41,724 nt of DNA from Flavobacteriaceae bacterium (GTDB taxonomy: Bacteria; Bacteroidota; Bacteroidia; Flavobacteriales; Weeksellaceae), in NCBI GenBank assembly GCA_031277475.1, contig JAITMJ010000141.1, forward strand, positions 1 through 41,724. Reading direction: 5' to 3'. Of the stretch, positions 41,133 to 41,724 are shown in pieces (the first letter of the stretch is position 1; each line of letters opens with the position of its first letter). A program made the translations under genes and the position numbers. The notes below the pieces were generated by a model. The model was not told the origin of the DNA. It saw nothing but the letters and a program-made list of their open reading frames with translations, and searched no databases.

Positions 41133-41170
41133 ATTTTGTGAAGAATAAAAATCTGTTTTACGGGAAGTGA
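41133..41170. repeat. Crp/Fnr gene 3' end, copy B (detached tail)
   Basis: Identical over 38 bases to the 3' end of the regulator gene, stop codon included, but unattached to the rest of that gene. Confidence 0.97.
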
Positions 41171-41179
41171 TTTTTTTTC

Positions 41180-41317
41180 TTATTCTAATTTTCGGTTATT
41201 TTTTAGAATAGCGAATTTCTTATTCTAATTTTTAGGTTGTTTTTTAGAATAACGGATTTTTTATTCTAATTTTGGGGCTTGTTTTTAGAATAAGCCTTGG
41301 GTTCTTTTTTATTCCAA
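41180..41317. repeat. Tandem array of TTATTCTAA / TTAGAATAA hairpins
   Basis: TTATTCTAA occurs at 41180, 41220 and 41261 and as TTATTCCAA at 41309; each of the first three is followed about 23-24 bases later by the inverse TTAGAATAA (the first unit ends in TTAGAATAG). The period is about 40 bases. It lies between tail copy B and the operator pair. Confidence 0.88.
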
Positions 41318-41377
41318 AACCATCATTTTCTCGCTATTTCCACCCATCAACACAAGAAAAATCTCTCGAAAACCAAC

Positions 41378-41393
41378 TGTGAACCAGTTCACA
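41378..41393. promoter_or_regulatory. CRP-type palindrome, distal site
   Basis: TGTGAACCAGTTCACA has perfect 7-bp arms around CA and fits TGTGA-N6-TCACA. Centre about 80 bases upstream of the predicted start of the transcript from the promoter at 41453. Confidence 0.7.
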
Positions 41394-41414
41394 ATTTGCA
41401 CTAAATCAAAAAGT

Positions 41415-41430
41415 TGTGAACCAGTTCACA
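41415..41430. promoter_or_regulatory. CRP-type palindrome, proximal site
   Basis: Identical to the distal palindrome, 37 bases downstream. Its centre is about 43 bases upstream of the predicted start from the promoter, near the class II activation position. Confidence 0.7.
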
Positions 41431-41452
41431 CTTTTTATGCTTTCCTTGCACA

Positions 41453-41460
41453 TATCTTTG
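41453..41460 (+). promoter_or_regulatory. -7 element at the right end of the window
   Basis: TATCTTTG matches TAnnTTTG and lies 22 bases after the proximal palindrome. No protein gene follows within the next 200 bases except very short frames (41514-41537 and 41554-41634), so it may drive a small RNA or leader, or a gene beyond the window. Confidence 0.65.
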
Positions 41461-41663
41461 CCCCATCAATTTTTAAACAACAACTTCACTATAAAAATTA
41501 AAAACAAAACGGATGAAGATTGGGTTTAAAAAATGAAATAAATATTCGAATATATGGTTTTGCCGATTTCCCAAAAAACGGATATGCCCGCCAAAGCAGA
41601 AACAGAATTGGCAGAAAAAGTATGCAACGCTTGAAGTGCGAATTAATTAAAATGTAATTTCAA

Positions 41664-41712
41664 AATACCCGGATTAAAAAAAACGAGCTTCTCAGATTCG
41701 GGTATTTTTTTA
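41664..41712. terminator. Terminator at the right end of the leader
   Basis: AATACCCGGATT and GATTCGGGTATT pair imperfectly around a purine-rich loop, followed by a T run. An ATG at 41722 lies right after it, so it could end a short transcript from 41453 or act as an attenuator for a gene starting there. The window ends before this can be decided. Confidence 0.7.
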
Positions 41713-41724
41713 ACAAAAACAATG

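Larger units (their letters stand above)
40014..41170 (+). mobile_element. Putative toxin-antitoxin cassette inserted behind the Crp/Fnr gene
   Basis: The segment between the two Crp/Fnr tails contains a strong promoter, an HTH antitoxin gene and a PIN toxin gene, all in the same direction as the regulator, and ends with tail copy B. No recombinase, terminal inverted repeat or short target-site duplication other than the tail is seen. It has the same arrangement as the cassette behind norD. Confidence 0.6.

Noticed and set aside
1-41724. CRISPR arrays, tRNA and rRNA genes
   Set aside because: No regularly spaced identical repeats with unique spacers and no recognisable tRNA or rRNA sequence was found; the array at 41180 has no unique spacers of CRISPR type.

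Overview
This window looks like a chromosomal segment of a flavobacterium (Bacteroidetes), most likely a Weeksellaceae/Chryseobacterium-type organism. The grounds are AT-rich DNA with fairly dense gene packing, promoters ending in TAnnTTTG, secreted proteins whose signal peptides end in '...AQ', GLPGLI-family and flavobacterial leucine-rich repeat proteins, an SDR-type threonine dehydrogenase, and intergenic regions full of small dispersed hairpins. No tRNA, rRNA, CRISPR array, complete insertion sequence or integrase was seen. I could run no searches; assignments rest on motifs read by eye and on knowledge of the families.

Layout. 142-1024: a secreted deformylase-like protein lacking the canonical metal-binding Cys, and a small ABM-fold oxygenase. 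1256-4422: an electron-transfer pair (TrxB-like ferredoxin/flavodoxin-NADP+ reductase and a [2Fe-2S] ferredoxin) separated by a tandem 216-bp repeat and a leucine-rich repeat secreted protein. 5093-11871: two family-2 glycosyltransferases, a BON lipoprotein, a periplasmic amidohydrolase, a PBP4-type DD-peptidase and threonine dehydrogenase. 12474-15418: an outer-membrane barrel protein, LptC and an HlyD-type lipoprotein adaptor. 15428-21131 (all minus strand): an acidic small protein, a GT39-like membrane protein, DsbD, a Fic protein and a DUF2867 protein. 21435-25172: etfB and etfA, separated by a second Fic gene and a GLPGLI protein. 25361-31687: a DUF1697 protein, norD, an AT-rich methyltransferase/membrane-protein cassette, norE, a norF-like gene and a second GT39-like protein. 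31707-35881: a polyprenyl synthase, then a KAS III, an ACP fused to an LnmK/Pnap_2097-like domain, and a hexapeptide acyltransferase. 36020-38708: a beta-lactamase-fold hydrolase and RibF. 39429-41724: a Crp/Fnr-family regulator, a HTH/PIN toxin-antitoxin pair and a regulatory leader.

The most interesting observation is a repeated insertion architecture. Two unrelated two-gene payloads sit directly behind a host gene: methyltransferase plus membrane protein behind norD, and HTH antitoxin plus PIN toxin behind the Crp/Fnr gene. Each is followed by a second copy of that host gene's 3' end, stop codon included: 98 bp with four differences, all synonymous, for norD, and 38 bp identical for the Crp gene. 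No recombinase is encoded in either. This looks like a cassette that lands at, or travels with, a gene's 3' end.

A second theme is that dispersed repeats have entered coding sequence. Repeats are embedded in frame in a glycosyltransferase and a Fic protein, and repeat-like DNA appears to encode signal peptides of DsbD, the GLPGLI protein and the beta-lactamase-fold protein. A third is a set of TGTGA-N6-TCACA palindromes, matching the E. coli CRP half-site geometry, placed upstream of the Crp/Fnr gene and, in duplicate, upstream of a promoter at the right end of the window. Finally, the KAS III / ACP-LnmK-like / acyltransferase group may form a small uncharacterised acyl-biosynthesis locus.
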